From assembly GCF_006874475.1 (NCBI RefSeq), contig NZ_VIRM01000050.1:1-64000 (forward strand): a DNA stretch of 64,000 nucleotides, in the 5' to 3' direction. This DNA is from Microbispora hainanensis. GTDB taxonomy: Bacteria; Actinomycetota; Actinomycetes; Streptosporangiales; Streptosporangiaceae. Under the pieces are notes generated by a model that ran no database searches, was not told where the DNA came from, and worked only from the letters and a program-made list of their open reading frames with translations. The position numbers were made by a program, and so were the translations under genes. This document shows, in pieces, positions 1 through 10,646 of this stretch. Each line of letters begins with the position of its first letter. The stretch's first letter is position 1.

Positions 1-8
1 CTTTGTAT

Positions 9-39
9 GGAAGGGCCATCCCGTTGGGGTGGCCCTTCC
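9..39 (+). terminator. Rho-independent-like terminator of an upstream gene
   Basis: A 10-bp perfect stem (9-18 with 30-39, arm GGAAGGGCCA) is extended by further CCC/GGG pairing in the loop region. It presumably ends a gene lying left of the window. A short T-rich stretch follows at about 53-60. Confidence 0.6.
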
Positions 40-69
40 GCATTTCCGGGATCTTTTTTCCTGGTGGTG

Positions 70-93
70 GCCCCGGCTGGGTATGGCCGGGGC
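70..93 (+). terminator. Second tandem hairpin with T-run
   Basis: The arms GCCCCGGC (70-77) and GCCGGGGC (86-93) are perfectly complementary with an 8-nt loop and are followed by TTT. It lies about 30 bp after the first hairpin, so the upstream unit seems to have tandem terminators. The rest of 94-321 holds no convincing gene; one small open frame there has no family resemblance. Confidence 0.5.
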
Positions 94-308
94 TTTCGCA
101 TGTCCAGGGACCGTTTCCGGGGGCCCGGCCGGCACCGGTCCGGTGTGGGGGTGAGCACTACCCGGAGCTTCCGGTCGTCGCAGTGACGTCCTAATGACAC
201 CGAACCACCACCCCGACTCGACCAACCCAACGGCGCCCGATCCCTGGCCTCGCCCCACCCGACCCCGGACCGCGTACCGCCTCGTGAAGGGGCGGCAGGG
301 AGTTCCCG

Positions 309-314
309 TACGCT
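309..314 (+). promoter_or_regulatory. Candidate -10 element for a leaderless folC transcript
   Basis: TACGCT fits the actinobacterial TAnnnT -10 pattern. It ends 7 nt before the GTG start at 322, the spacing expected when transcription starts at the start codon. No Shine-Dalgarno-like sequence with normal spacing is clearer. No good -35 is visible. Confidence 0.4.
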
Positions 315-321
315 GAGGGTC

Positions 322-1635
322 GTGGAATATCGAGCCGTCGAGCAAGCGATCATGGAACGGGGAGTGGAGTGGGATTTCAGCCCCACTCTTGATCGGATCA
401 CCGCGCTGATGGAGATCCTCGGCGACCCCCAGAACTCGTACAAGGTCGTTCATGTCGCGGGCACCAACGGGAAGACGAGCACCGCGCGCATGGTCGAGGC
501 TCTGCTACGCGAGCGTAACCTGCGGGTGGGCCGCTACACGAGCCCTCATCTGCAGTCGATGCGCGAGCGCATCTCGGTCGACGGCGAGCCCCTGTCGGAG
601 GAGCGGTTCGCCGAGGTGTACCAGGACGTCGCCCCCTACCTCGAGATGATCGACGCCAGGGTCGGCAAGCTGAGCTTCTTCGAGGTGCTGACGGCGATGG
701 CCTTCGCCGCGTTCGCGGACGCGCCCGTGGACGTCGCCGTGGTCGAGACCGGCATGGGCGGCACCTGGGACGCGACGAACGTCGCCGATGGGACGGTATC
801 CGTCATCACGCCCATCTCGCTGGATCACACGGACTATCTCGGCCCGGACATTGCGACGATCGCCGGAGAGAAGGCCGGCATCATCAAGCCGAAGGCGATG
901 GCGGTGCTGGCACAGCAGGCGCTGCCCGCCGCCGAGGTGCTGATGCGGCGGGCGGCCGATGTCGGTGCGGTGGTCGCCCGCGAGGGGCTGGAGTTCGGCG
1001 TGCTGCACCGCGAGCTCGCGATGGGCGGCCAGATGCTTCAGCTCAGGGGCTTGAAAGGCGTGTACGAGGACGTGTTCCTGCCCTTGTACGGCGCGCACCA
1101 GGCGGGCAACGCCGCGGGCGCCCTGGCCGCGGTGGAGGCGCTGACGGCGGGCGACGACCCGCTGGGCGAGGAGGTCGTACGGCAGGCCTTCGCCCAGGTG
1201 AGCAGCCCCGGGCGGCTGGAGATCGTGCGAAGGGGCCCGACCGTCGTGGTCGACGCGGCGCACAACCCCGCGGGCATGGAGGCCACGGTCGAGGCCCTGA
1301 CCGAGGCGTTCGGGTTCACCCGGCTCGTCGCCGTGGTGGCCGTGATGGCGGACAAGGACGTGGACACGATTTTGGACCTGCTGGAGCCGGTGGCCGAGGA
1401 GATCGTGGTCACCCGCAACTCCTCTCCGCGCTCGCTCAGCCCGGACGATCTCGCGGCACGGGCGGAGGCCGTGTTCGGCCAGGACCGCGTCCACATCGAG
1501 GACCGGCTCGACGACGCCATCGACAGGGGCGTCGCGCTGGCCGACCAGGGCGACGAGCTCGGCTCGGGCGTCCTCATCACCGGTTCTGTCGTGACCGCGG
1601 GTGAGGCGCGCATCCTCCTCAAGGCCACCAAGTGA
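322..1635 (+). CDS. folC: Folylpolyglutamate synthase / dihydrofolate synthase
   Basis: This cytoplasmic Mur-ligase-type enzyme adds glutamate to dihydropteroate or tetrahydrofolate with ATP, the last steps of folate synthesis and retention. The 437 residues match the family length. The P-loop HVAGTNGKTST lies near residues 43-53, followed by SPHLQSMRERI, the metal-site region LDHTDYLG and DAAHNPAGM in the C-terminal domain. The GTG at 322 is chosen because the next in-frame starts would cut the N-terminal helix and because a -10-like box sits 7 nt upstream. The stop overlaps the next gene (GTGA), so the two are translationally coupled. The order folC-DUF4233-ndk is typical of actinomycetes. 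Confidence 0.95.
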   Translation: MEYRAVEQAIMERGVEWDFSPTLDRITALMEILGDPQNSYKVVHVAGTNGKTSTARMVEALLRERNLRVGRYTSPHLQSMRERISVDGEPLSEERFAEVYQDVAPYLEMIDARVGKLSFFEVLTAMAFAAFADAPVDVAVVETGMGGTWDATNVADGTVSVITPISLDHTDYLGPDIATIAGEKAGIIKPKAMAVLAQQALPAAEVLMRRAADVGAVVAREGLEFGVLHRELAMGGQMLQLRGLKGVYEDVFLPLYGAHQAGNAAGALAAVEALTAGDDPLGEEVVRQAFAQVSSPGRLEIVRRGPTVVVDAAHNPAGMEATVEALTEAFGFTRLVAVVAVMADKDVDTILDLLEPVAEEIVVTRNSSPRSLSPDDLAARAEAVFGQDRVHIEDRLDDAIDRGVALADQGDELGSGVLITGSVVTAGEARILLKATK

Positions 1636-1982
1636 GCAGCGCCGTGTTCGAGGTGACCCCGGGCATGCGCCGGCTCTGCGCGACCGTCCTCGGGATGCAG
1701 GCGATCGTCGTCGCGCTGATCAGCCCCGTGGCGATCACCATCAACCACGTGTCCACCCCGCTCGCGCTGACCGTCGGGCTCGGGCTGGCCGTCCTGTGCG
1801 TGGTGGTCGCCGGCCTGTTGAAGCGCCCGTACGCGTACATCGCGGGCAGTGTGCTGGAAGTTCTGACAATCGCCACAGGATTCCTGGTTCCGATCATGTT
1901 CTTCCTCGGGGTGATCTTCGCCGCCCTGTGGATAACGGCTATCTTCGTCGCTCGCCGTGTCGAAGGGGCGACGAAGCGCTAA
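1632..1982 (+). CDS. DUF4233 small membrane protein
   Basis: This is a 116-residue integral membrane protein with about four hydrophobic segments (near residues 15-35, 42-62, 68-85 and 86-106) and a short basic C-terminus. It matches the DUF4233 family, which in actinomycetes almost always follows folC. Its function is unknown. The GTG start overlaps the folC stop by four bases, indicating tight translational coupling. The context hints at a link to folate or nucleotide metabolism, but nothing in the protein shows a catalytic site. Confidence is high for the family and low for any role. Confidence 0.85.
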   Translation: MSSAVFEVTPGMRRLCATVLGMQAIVVALISPVAITINHVSTPLALTVGLGLAVLCVVVAGLLKRPYAYIAGSVLEVLTIATGFLVPIMFFLGVIFAALWITAIFVARRVEGATKR

Positions 1983-1993
1983 AGTCGGCAACC

Positions 1994-3517
1994 ATGGCCG
2001 TCCCTCCCGTACCGCAGGCTCGGACCGCCGTGCCGGTCCGAGCCGTGCGCGTCCCTCTGCTGGTCGACGTCGTCATTGGGCTGCTCACCCTGGTGGCCCT
2101 TCCTCTGGCGCTCGTCGCCATCCCGAACACGATCTCCGTCGTGGCGGCGCTGCTGCCGCCGGGTGTGTCGCAGGTCGACATGATCCGCGCGCACGGGCTG
2201 GCGCTGCCCGCCATGCTGGTGACCGTGCCGCTCGCCGCGGTCGCGGTACGCAGGTTCCGCGCGGCGCCGATCCTCGTGGCGGGGCTCACACTGCTCGCGC
2301 TCGCCGACGTCGCCGGGGGCTACACCGACACGGTCACGCTCGTCGGCGTGCTGCGCGTGCTCCACGGGATCGGCGCCGGCATGCTCGTGCCGGCGACTCT
2401 GGTCGCGGTCGCCGAGCGTCCCCGCCACCGGGTGCTGCTGCCGATCTGGGCGGGCACGCTCGCCGCCTCGCTGCTGTCGGCCCAGGCCCTCGCCCTGTGG
2501 GCGATCCGGGACGTCTCCTCCTGGCGGGTCACGCTTCAGCCGTACCCGCTGCTCACCGGGGTGGCGCTGGCCCTCGCCGCGGCCTACCTGGTGCTGTGGA
2601 TGATCTCCAGTGACGGCGGCCCGCGGGCCGAGGGGGAGATCCTGCCCGGGGGCCGGCCGACGTCGGCGGAGCGCGGGAGGCTCGCGCTGGCCATCGTGCC
2701 CGCCGCGGCCATCGCGGTGCTGGGCGTCGGGATCACCTTCGACTGGCCGCCACCTCTGGTCGTCGTCGCGGCGGCGGTCGTGGTGGTGGCGATGCTGGCC
2801 CTCGCGGCTCTCGGCACGTTCGAGGGGCCAGGCGGCCGTACGCTCGCCTTCGTCAACGTCGCGGTGGGCCTGGTGGTGCTGCCGACCGCCGCGCAGATGA
2901 CCTACATCGAGCTCGGCGGCCCGCTGGGCGGTCCCGGCCTCAAGGGTCTGTGGGTGCCGTTCCTGGTGGCCGCGGCGACCGCCCTCGTGGGCGCCGTCCT
3001 GGCGGGCCGGGCGCCCGAGGCGTTGGCGGCCCGGATGACGGTCATCGGTCTCGCGGCCGTCGTCGTGGGGCTGGCCGCGATCAGGCTGCTGGTCCCGGCG
3101 CCGTCGGGCACGCCGCTGGTGGTGCCGTTCGTCCTGCTGGCCGCGGGGTCGGCCGTGGCGCTGGTCGGCGCGTTCCGTACGGCGGGCCTCGGGACGGCGA
3201 TGCTGGGCCTGTCACTGTGCTTCCCTGCCGTGCTCGCGGGATTCCTGCTCGGCACCGGCATCCAGGTGAACCGGCTGCGCGAGGCCGCGGAGAGCGCGCA
3301 GGGTGACGGGAACGCCCTGGTCAACGGGTTCATCGACGCGCTGCACATGTGGGCGCTTGTCGGCGGGTTCGTCGTGGTCGGCGTGATCGTGCTCGCCTCC
3401 GTCCTTGCCCGGAGGGCCGCCGCCGCATCCGCGGACGGTGACGTGGTGATCCCGCTGCCGACGCCCTCGCCGGAGGAGAACGACGACGCCCCCGGGGACT
3501 CCGGCCCCAAGCGCTGA
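1994..3517 (+). CDS. MFS-type multi-span transporter
   Basis: The 507 residues consist mainly of hydrophobic helices, about 12-14 spans, in the layout of drug:H+ antiporter-like major facilitator proteins. A loop with RVLHGIGAGMLVPATLVAVAERPRHR in the N-terminal half resembles the family's conserved motif C region. The C-terminal tail is cytoplasmic, acidic and proline-rich. The open frame extends upstream to 1601, but that part overlaps folC and DUF4233 in another frame, so the ATG at 1994, 11 nt after the DUF4233 stop, is chosen. The Shine-Dalgarno is weak. The substrate cannot be told from sequence. It probably belongs to the folC operon. Confidence 0.8.
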   Translation: MAVPPVPQARTAVPVRAVRVPLLVDVVIGLLTLVALPLALVAIPNTISVVAALLPPGVSQVDMIRAHGLALPAMLVTVPLAAVAVRRFRAAPILVAGLTLLALADVAGGYTDTVTLVGVLRVLHGIGAGMLVPATLVAVAERPRHRVLLPIWAGTLAASLLSAQALALWAIRDVSSWRVTLQPYPLLTGVALALAAAYLVLWMISSDGGPRAEGEILPGGRPTSAERGRLALAIVPAAAIAVLGVGITFDWPPPLVVVAAAVVVVAMLALAALGTFEGPGGRTLAFVNVAVGLVVLPTAAQMTYIELGGPLGGPGLKGLWVPFLVAAATALVGAVLAGRAPEALAARMTVIGLAAVVVGLAAIRLLVPAPSGTPLVVPFVLLAAGSAVALVGAFRTAGLGTAMLGLSLCFPAVLAGFLLGTGIQVNRLREAAESAQGDGNALVNGFIDALHMWALVGGFVVVGVIVLASVLARRAAAASADGDVVIPLPTPSPEENDDAPGDSGPKR

Positions 3518-3660
3518 CCCGGCACGCGCGGCAACCCGCCGCTCACGCACCGACCCGGTAAGGGCGGTAACACGCGCCGCCCACACACTGACACGGTGCG
3601 CACAGGAACACCGCCGCCCGCGCACCGACACGGCAGGCGAAGGAACGCCCGCCCGAGACG
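3516..3660. repeat. Imperfect tandem repeat, about 37-bp unit, nearly 4 copies
   Basis: Units begin at 3516, 3552, 3590 and 3627, each opening with GACCCGGNA or GACACGG and containing a G/C-rich GGCAAC/GGTAAC/GGAACA core and a CGCCCGCGCACC-like end. The first unit starts on the last two bases of the MFS stop codon. The rest of 3661-3835 is intergenic leader of ndk with no other gene visible. Confidence 0.7.
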
Positions 3661-3835
3661 CTCCGCCGCAGACCCGCGGGCATCGGACTCATCCGATCGG
3701 AGCGGCGTTCCAGGACCGGTAAGCTGCCGTTGCGTCGGAGCTTCCCAGCCGGAGCTCCTCAGACGCGTGACGGGTGGGCCCGTGATCCGCCGGGTCACCG
3801 TGTACGGCGAGTCAACGACCTTAGGAGAAGAGACC

Positions 3836-4246
3836 GTGTCCGAGCGTACGCTTGTCCTGATCAAGCCCGACGGGGTCCGTCGCGGCCTCATCGGGGACGT
3901 CATCGGCCGCATCGAGCGCAAGGGCCTCAAGATCGTGGCGATGGACCTGCGCACGCTCGACGCCGAGACGGCCAAGGCCCACTACGCCGAGCACTCGGAG
4001 CGCCCGTTCTTCGGCGAGCTGGTGGAGTTCATCACCGGCGGCCCGCTGGTCGCGATGGTGCTGGAGGGCCCCCGGGCCGTCGAGGCGTTCCGCGCGCTGG
4101 CCGGCCTGACCGACCCGGTGAAGTCCGCGCCCGGCACCATCCGCGGCGACCACGCCCTTGAGATCGGCGAGAACGTCGTGCACGGCTCCGATTCGCCGGA
4201 GTCCGCCGCCCGGGAAATCAAGATTTTCTTTCCCGACCGTTTCTAG
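3836..4246 (+). CDS. ndk: Nucleoside diphosphate kinase
   Basis: This enzyme transfers the gamma phosphate of ATP to other (d)NDPs via a phosphohistidine. The 136-residue size is exactly typical. It opens with the canonical [13 protein letters not shown] strand. The active-site histidine is H116 in NVVHGSDS, and the C-terminus IKIFFPDRF is standard for short bacterial enzymes. The open frame continues upstream to 3596, but GTG 3836 is chosen because TAGGAG lies 8-9 nt before it and because family members begin with SERTL. A strong terminator follows immediately. The gene likely has its own promoter after the repeat-bearing intergenic stretch. Confidence 0.97.
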   Translation: MSERTLVLIKPDGVRRGLIGDVIGRIERKGLKIVAMDLRTLDAETAKAHYAEHSERPFFGELVEFITGGPLVAMVLEGPRAVEAFRALAGLTDPVKSAPGTIRGDHALEIGENVVHGSDSPESAAREIKIFFPDRF

Positions 4247-4254
4247 TCCTTGCC

Positions 4255-4296
4255 ACACGAGAGGCCCCGGTTTAAACCGGGGCCTCTCGTGTTTTT
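4255..4296 (+). terminator. Strong intrinsic terminator after ndk
   Basis: Positions 4255-4292 form a perfect 38-base palindrome (arms of 19 bp, centre GGTTTAAACC) followed by TTTT to 4296. It separates ndk from the mre operon. A weak -10-like TACGAT at 4384-4389 lies in the remaining mreB leader. Confidence 0.9.
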
Positions 4297-4465
4297 CCAG
4301 GTGGTGAACAAGCTTAGGCAGGGGGACACCGGTTTTTCCGGGGGCTTGGGAGCTCGATGTGCCCAGTGATGAGCACATGCCGTTACGATTCGAATGCGAT
4401 GCGTCATCCCGCACTCCCGCTGAACCCGGTAACCGCTAACCACCTGAAGGAAGGCTTCCTTCCGC

Positions 4466-5497
4466 ATGGGCAGCAAGCTGACATTCCTGGGCCGTGACAT
4501 GGCTGTTGACCTTGGCACGGCGAACACTCTCGTCTACGTCCGAGGGCGCGGCATCGTCCTGAACGAGCCGTCCGTCGTCGCCATCAACGTCACGACAGGC
4601 AAGATCGTGGCAGTTGGGATAGAAGCGAAGCGGATGATCGGTCGGACGCCCGGAAACATCGTCGCGATCCGTCCCCTGAGGGACGGTGTCATCGCGGATT
4701 TCGATGTGACCGAGCGGATGCTGCGTTACTTCATCCAGAAGATCCACAAACGGCGGCACTTCGTGCGTCCGCGCATCATCGTGGCCGTGCCGAGTGGCAT
4801 CACCGCGGTGGAGCAACGCGCCGTGAAGGAAGCGGGCTACCAGGCCGGCGCCCGCCGCGTATACATCATCGAGGAACCGATGGCGGCCGCGATCGGAGCC
4901 GGTCTGCCGGTCCACGAGCCGACCGGGAACATGGTCGTCGACATCGGCGGCGGCACCACCGAGGTGGCCATCATCTCGATGGGCGGCATCGTGACCAGCC
5001 AGTCGATCCGCGTCGGCGGCGACGAACTCGACCATGCGGTCATCGCCTTCGCGAAGAAGGAGTACTCGCTGATGCTGGGCGAGCGCACGGCGGAGGAGGT
5101 CAAGATCGCCGTCGGGTCCGCCTGCGTCACAGGCGAGGACTTCCACGCCGAGGTGCGCGGCCGCGACCTGGTCAGCGGTCTGCCGAAGACGGTCGTCATC
5201 AGCGCCGAGGAGATCCGCCGGTCGATCGCCGAGCCGGTCAACGCGGTCGTCGACGCGGTGAAGTCGACGCTGGACAAGTGCCCGCCGGAGCTCTCCGGCG
5301 ACCTCATGGACCGGGGGATCGCCGTGACCGGTGGCGGCGCCCTGCTGCGCGGCATGGTCGACCGGTTGCGTGAGGAGACCGGCATGCCGGTCCACCTGGC
5401 CGAGAACGCGCTCGACTCGGTCGCGCTCGGCTCCGGGCGGTGCGTGGAGGACTTCGAAGCCCTCCAGCAGGTGCTCGTGCCGGAGCCCCGCAACTAA
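4466..5497 (+). CDS. mreB: Rod-shape actin homologue MreB
   Basis: This actin-fold ATPase forms membrane-associated filaments that organise peptidoglycan synthesis; in actinomycetes its main role is in spore wall or lateral wall integrity. The 343 residues include the phosphate-1 loop DLGTANT (residues 12-18), the membrane-facing N-terminus [14 protein letters not shown], the phosphate-2 motif [10 protein letters not shown] and the adenosine motif [10 protein letters not shown]. The ATG at 4466 is preceded by AAGGAAGG 11 nt upstream. It is the first gene of the mreBCD-mrdA-rodA cluster, with mreC starting 8 nt after its stop. Confidence 0.97.
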   Translation: MGSKLTFLGRDMAVDLGTANTLVYVRGRGIVLNEPSVVAINVTTGKIVAVGIEAKRMIGRTPGNIVAIRPLRDGVIADFDVTERMLRYFIQKIHKRRHFVRPRIIVAVPSGITAVEQRAVKEAGYQAGARRVYIIEEPMAAAIGAGLPVHEPTGNMVVDIGGGTTEVAIISMGGIVTSQSIRVGGDELDHAVIAFAKKEYSLMLGERTAEEVKIAVGSACVTGEDFHAEVRGRDLVSGLPKTVVISAEEIRRSIAEPVNAVVDAVKSTLDKCPPELSGDLMDRGIAVTGGGALLRGMVDRLREETGMPVHLAENALDSVALGSGRCVEDFEALQQVLVPEPRN

Positions 5498-5505
5498 GGA
5501 GCGTC

Positions 5506-6780
<1,275 letters not shown>

Positions 6781-6783
6781 CCG

Positions 6784-7302
6784 ATGGCCCGCAACATCAT
6801 CGCCGCGCTGCTGCTCTTCGTCGCTCTGGTGCTCCAGGTCAGTGTGGTCAACCGGCTGCTGTTCTCCTGGGCGCCCGATCTGGTGCTGGTGACGGTGGCC
6901 GCGCTCGCGACCAGGCGCGGGCCCGTCCCGGGCGCGGTGATCGGCTTTTGCGGCGGGCTCGCCTATGACCTGCTGCCTCCCTCCAACCACACGCTGGGCC
7001 AGTATGCGCTGGTGCTGTGCGCGCTCGGCTACGCGGCCGGGCGGGTGGGAGAGCGGGTGCCGCTGTTCGCGGTGGCGGTGTGCGCCGTGCTCGCGCCCGG
7101 CATGCTGGCGGGCCTGGGCGCGTTGATCGGCGCGCCGGGGGTCACCTGGCCGGTGCTGGCCACGGCATGGCCCCGGGCGGCGATCTGCAATCTCGTGGCC
7201 GCTCCGCTGGCGCTCTGGGCGGTCAAGATCACGCACGGCGGCCATCGCAGGCGCGCAGGCGGTGGCGAGCTCGTGCCGAGCTGGAGACGGGGGACGGCAT
7301 GA
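6784..7302 (+). CDS. mreD: Rod-shape membrane protein MreD
   Basis: This is a 172-residue polytopic membrane protein with about five spans and a basic C-terminus. It matches MreD by size, by its position between mreC and the PBP2 gene, and by the sequence RGPVPGAVIGFCGGLAYDLLPP, a typical MreD loop. MreD belongs to the elongasome scaffold with MreC and RodA; the ECF-S-like fold is known only for the family. The ATG at 6784 follows GAAAGGAA. The stop overlaps the next start as ATGA at 7299-7302. Confidence 0.9.
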   Translation: MARNIIAALLLFVALVLQVSVVNRLLFSWAPDLVLVTVAALATRRGPVPGAVIGFCGGLAYDLLPPSNHTLGQYALVLCALGYAAGRVGERVPLFAVAVCAVLAPGMLAGLGALIGAPGVTWPVLATAWPRAAICNLVAAPLALWAVKITHGGHRRRAGGGELVPSWRRGTA

Positions 7303-9353
7303 CACGTGTGCGCGGACGCCTGATCGTCCTGCAGGTGCTGGTCATCGCCATGATCGTGGTGCTCGTCGTCCGGCTGTGGCAGGTCCAGGTGGTGCAGGGG
7401 CCGCGGTTCGTCACGGTCGCGACGGAGACACGCACCCGCGAGGTGCGGGTGCCCGCTCTGCGCGGGGCGATCCTCGACTCCTCCGGCCGCCCGCTCGTGC
7501 GCAACCGTACGACGCTGGTGGTCTCCGTGGACCGCGGCCGGCTGGAGCGGATGCCGGACGGCGGCGACGCGGTTCTGCGCCGGTTGTCCGCCGTGCTGAA
7601 GGTGCCGTTGTCGAAGCTGAAGCAGGAGATCCGGGCGTGCGGCCCGGGCATCAGCCGCCCGTGCTGGCCCGGCTCGCCGTACACGCCGATCCCGGTCGCC
7701 AACAACGTCAATCCCCGGGCGGCGCTGCAGATCCTGGAGCGCCAGGAGGACTTCCCCGGCGTCACGGCCGACATCCAGGCGATGCGCGACTATCCCAACG
7801 GCAAGGACGCCGCGCAGCTCCTCGGCTACCTGCAGCCGGTGACGGAGAGCGAGCTGGAAAAGCGCGAGGGTCTCAAGGCCAACTATTCGGGCGTCGACCT
7901 CACCGGCCGCGACGGGCTCGAGCGCACCTACGACTCCGCTCTGCGCGGCACGCCCGGGCTGCGCAACGTCCAGGTCGACCGGATGGGCAAGGTCATCACG
8001 GTCAACCAGCAGTCCGACCCGGTCCCCGGCGACATCCTGGTGACCAGCATCGACGCCAAGGTGCAGCGCATCGTAGAGAAGTCGCTGGACCAGGCCATGC
8101 AGGAGGTGCCCCACTCCGACGGCGCCGCCGGCGTGGTGCTCGACGTCAAGACCGGCCGCGTGATCGCGATGGCCAGCCGGCCGACGTACGACCCCAAGGT
8201 CTGGACGGGCGGCATCTTGGAGAAGGACTACCGGCGGCTGCTGTCGGACAAGTCGGGCAAGCCGCTGGTGTCACGGGCGATCGCCGGCGAGTACGCGCCG
8301 GGTTCGACCTTCAAGATCAGCTCGGTGTCGGCGATGATCGCGGACGGCCAGCCTCTGCACGGCACCTATCAGTGCCCGAGCTCCTACAACGTCGAGGGCC
8401 GGTCGTATCCGAACGCGGGCGGCATGAGCCTGGGCGCGATCTCACTGCACGAGGCGCTGGTCAAGTCGTGCGACACCGTGTTCTACCGGGCCGGATATGA
8501 GGAATGGCTGCGCGACGGCGGCAAGACGCCCAAGTCCAAGGTCAAGGAGCCGATGCCGAACATGGCCAAGGCCTACGGCTTCGGCAAGCGCACCGGCATC
8601 GACCTGCCCGGCGAGTCCGCGGGCCGCATCCCGACCCGCGCGTGGAAGCTCGACCTGTACAACACGACGAAGCCGGAGATGTGCAAGCGGGCCAAGATCG
8701 GCTACCCGGAGATGAAGGACCAGAGCCGGGCCGCGTTCGCCAAGCGGCTGGCCAACGAGAACTGCCTGGAGGGCATGATCTTCCACGCCTACGAGGCGGT
8801 CAACCTCTCGATCGGCCAGGGCGACGTCCTGGTCACCCCGCTTCAGCTCGCACGGGCGTACGCGGCGCTGCTGGGTGACGGCAACGTGCGCAGCCCGCGT
8901 GTCGGCTGGGCGCTGATGCGCCCGGACGGCACCCTTAAGAAGGAGATCCCGGTCCCGGTCGTGGCGCATCTCCCGGTCAACGACGAGACCCGCACGTACA
9001 TCCGCAAGGCGCTCAGCGAGGTGCCGTCGGACGGCACAGCCGCCGGCGCGTTCCGCGGGTTCCCGATGAACGTCGTCAAGATCGGCGGCAAGACCGGTAC
9101 GGCTGAGGTCTACGGCAAGGAGGACACGTCGTGGTTCGCGTCCTTCGCGCCTGCGGACAACCCGCGGCTGGTCACCGTGGTCATGGTGGCGCAGGGCGGC
9201 TTCGGCGCCTCGACCGCCGCGCCCGCGGTGCGGCGCATCTGGGAGGGGATCTTCGGCCTCGGCAAGGGGGACGACGGCAAGCCGCTCAAGCCGGCGCTTC
9301 CGGACGGCAAACCGGCGACGCGGCTGCCGGCCATCAGCCGCGAAACGCAGTGA
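7299..9353 (+). CDS. mrdA: Class B penicillin-binding protein 2 (transpeptidase)
   Basis: PBP2 crosslinks peptidoglycan outside the membrane together with RodA. The 684 residues begin with one membrane anchor (about 8-28). A PBP-dimer domain follows, then the transpeptidase domain with SxxK as S336TFK, the second motif SCD at 390-392 and KTGT at 598-601. It is the elongation-type enzyme because it sits between mreD and rodA. ATG 7299 overlaps the mreD stop by four bases. The open frame runs further upstream to 7017, but that part lies inside mreD. A cysteine pair in the pedestal region (ACGPGISRPC) could form a disulfide; this is inference. Confidence 0.95.
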   Translation: MTRVRGRLIVLQVLVIAMIVVLVVRLWQVQVVQGPRFVTVATETRTREVRVPALRGAILDSSGRPLVRNRTTLVVSVDRGRLERMPDGGDAVLRRLSAVLKVPLSKLKQEIRACGPGISRPCWPGSPYTPIPVANNVNPRAALQILERQEDFPGVTADIQAMRDYPNGKDAAQLLGYLQPVTESELEKREGLKANYSGVDLTGRDGLERTYDSALRGTPGLRNVQVDRMGKVITVNQQSDPVPGDILVTSIDAKVQRIVEKSLDQAMQEVPHSDGAAGVVLDVKTGRVIAMASRPTYDPKVWTGGILEKDYRRLLSDKSGKPLVSRAIAGEYAPGSTFKISSVSAMIADGQPLHGTYQCPSSYNVEGRSYPNAGGMSLGAISLHEALVKSCDTVFYRAGYEEWLRDGGKTPKSKVKEPMPNMAKAYGFGKRTGIDLPGESAGRIPTRAWKLDLYNTTKPEMCKRAKIGYPEMKDQSRAAFAKRLANENCLEGMIFHAYEAVNLSIGQGDVLVTPLQLARAYAALLGDGNVRSPRVGWALMRPDGTLKKEIPVPVVAHLPVNDETRTYIRKALSEVPSDGTAAGAFRGFPMNVVKIGGKTGTAEVYGKEDTSWFASFAPADNPRLVTVVMVAQGGFGASTAAPAVRRIWEGIFGLGKGDDGKPLKPALPDGKPATRLPAISRETQ

Positions 9354-9365
9354 GGCGGATCTGCC

Positions 9366-10538
9366 ATGACTGAAGCCCTCGGGGTACGGCGGAGGTCGTT
9401 CGCGAGCCGCGTCGTCGGCAGAGGGTCCGTCGTCTGGCGGATGGACTGGCTGCTGTTCGGCGCGGTAGTCGCGCTCAGCGCGATCGGCACGCTGCTGGTG
9501 TGGTCGGCCACCCGCACGTGGTCGTCGATCGAGCCGACGGGCATGGCCAAGAAGCACGTGCTCAACCTGCTCATCGGCCTGGCCCTCTACAGCGCGATCG
9601 CGGTGACCGACTACCGCTGGCTGCGCACGTACGCACCGGTCCTGTACGCCATCGCCGTCCTCGGGCTGATCCTGGTCATCAGCCCGATGGGTTCGACGAT
9701 CAACGGCCACCACTCGTGGATCCTGCTCGGCGGGGGCTTCGCCCTGCAGCCCGCCGAGCTCATGAAGCCGGCGCTGGTGGTGATGCTGGCGCGGCTGCTG
9801 GCCCCGGCATCCGAGAAGGGGAAGACCAAGGACCGGCCGAGGGGCTCCGGTCTCGCGCTGTCCCTGGCGGTGGCGGGCGCGGCGGCGGCGCTGGTCATGC
9901 TGCAGCCCGACCTCGGCACCACGATGGTGCTGATGGCGACGACCGGCGCGATCATCGTCTTCGCCGGGATCCGCAAGCGCTGGGTGCTGGCGGGGGTGCT
10001 GCTCGCCGGCCTCGCGGCGGTGGCGGTGTGGTCGCTGGGGCTGCTCAAGCCCTACCAGGTGGCGCGGTTCACCGCGCTCATCGACCCGTCGAGCGACCCG
10101 CGCGGCGTGGGCTACAACAGCACGCAGGCGCTGGTGGCGATCGGGTCGGGCGAGGTGTTCGGCAAGGGCCTGTTCCACGGCGGCCAGACCACGGGACGCT
10201 TCGTGCCCGAGCAGCACACCGACTTCATCTTCACCGTCGCGGGCGAGGAGCTCGGCTTCGTCGGGTCGGTCACCGTCGTGGCCCTGCTCGGCGTGGTGCT
10301 GCTGCGCGGCGCGCGGATCGCCCGGATGTGCAACGACCGGTTCAGTGCGCTCGTCTCCGGCGGCATCGTCGCGTGGCTGGCCTTCCAGACCCTCGTCAAC
10401 GTCGGCATGACGATCGGCATCATGCCGATCACCGGCGTTCCGCTGCCGTTCGTCTCCTACGGCGGCACGGCGACGTTCGCGAACATGACGGCGGTGGCCA
10501 TCCTGCAGGCGATCCATCTCAGGTCACGGCCCGGGTGA
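9366..10538 (+). CDS. rodA: SEDS peptidoglycan glycosyltransferase RodA
   Basis: RodA polymerises lipid II into glycan strands as partner of the PBP2 encoded just upstream. The 390 residues hold about ten membrane spans. Signature segments are WRMDWLLFGAVVALSAIGTLLVWSAT near the start, the large extracellular loop with YNSTQALVAIGSGEVFGKG, and the C-terminal PITGVPLPFVSYGGTA. The start is ATG 9366, 12 nt after the mrdA stop. It is last in the mre operon; I see no clear hairpin between it and the next gene, which has its own leaderless-type promoter. Confidence 0.95.
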   Translation: MTEALGVRRRSFASRVVGRGSVVWRMDWLLFGAVVALSAIGTLLVWSATRTWSSIEPTGMAKKHVLNLLIGLALYSAIAVTDYRWLRTYAPVLYAIAVLGLILVISPMGSTINGHHSWILLGGGFALQPAELMKPALVVMLARLLAPASEKGKTKDRPRGSGLALSLAVAGAAAALVMLQPDLGTTMVLMATTGAIIVFAGIRKRWVLAGVLLAGLAAVAVWSLGLLKPYQVARFTALIDPSSDPRGVGYNSTQALVAIGSGEVFGKGLFHGGQTTGRFVPEQHTDFIFTVAGEELGFVGSVTVVALLGVVLLRGARIARMCNDRFSALVSGGIVAWLAFQTLVNVGMTIGIMPITGVPLPFVSYGGTATFANMTAVAILQAIHLRSRPG

Positions 10539-10634
10539 CCTGTACCGCCCGATCCGTGCCGCCTGATGAGTGCCGCCTGATTTGGCGCCCCTGCTGAGGA
10601 CGGGAGATCCGCAGGGGCCACTCCCCGGAGCCGA

Positions 10635-10640
10635 TACCCT
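10635..10640 (+). promoter_or_regulatory. Candidate -10 for a leaderless radical SAM gene
   Basis: TACCCT (within GATACCCT) ends 6 nt before the ATG at 10647, with no Shine-Dalgarno in between. The same GATACCCT string precedes the start at 32650. No clear -35 is seen. Confidence 0.45.
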
Positions 10641-10646
10641 GGATAC

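Noticed and set aside
3..194. A 63-codon open frame at the left edge
   Set aside because: It runs through two terminator hairpins, has no Shine-Dalgarno and resembles no family.
4420..4445. GGTAACCGCTAACC upstream of mreB as another LacI operator
   Set aside because: The two half sites are direct (GGTAACC, GCTAACC), not inverted, and the palindromic core is missing.
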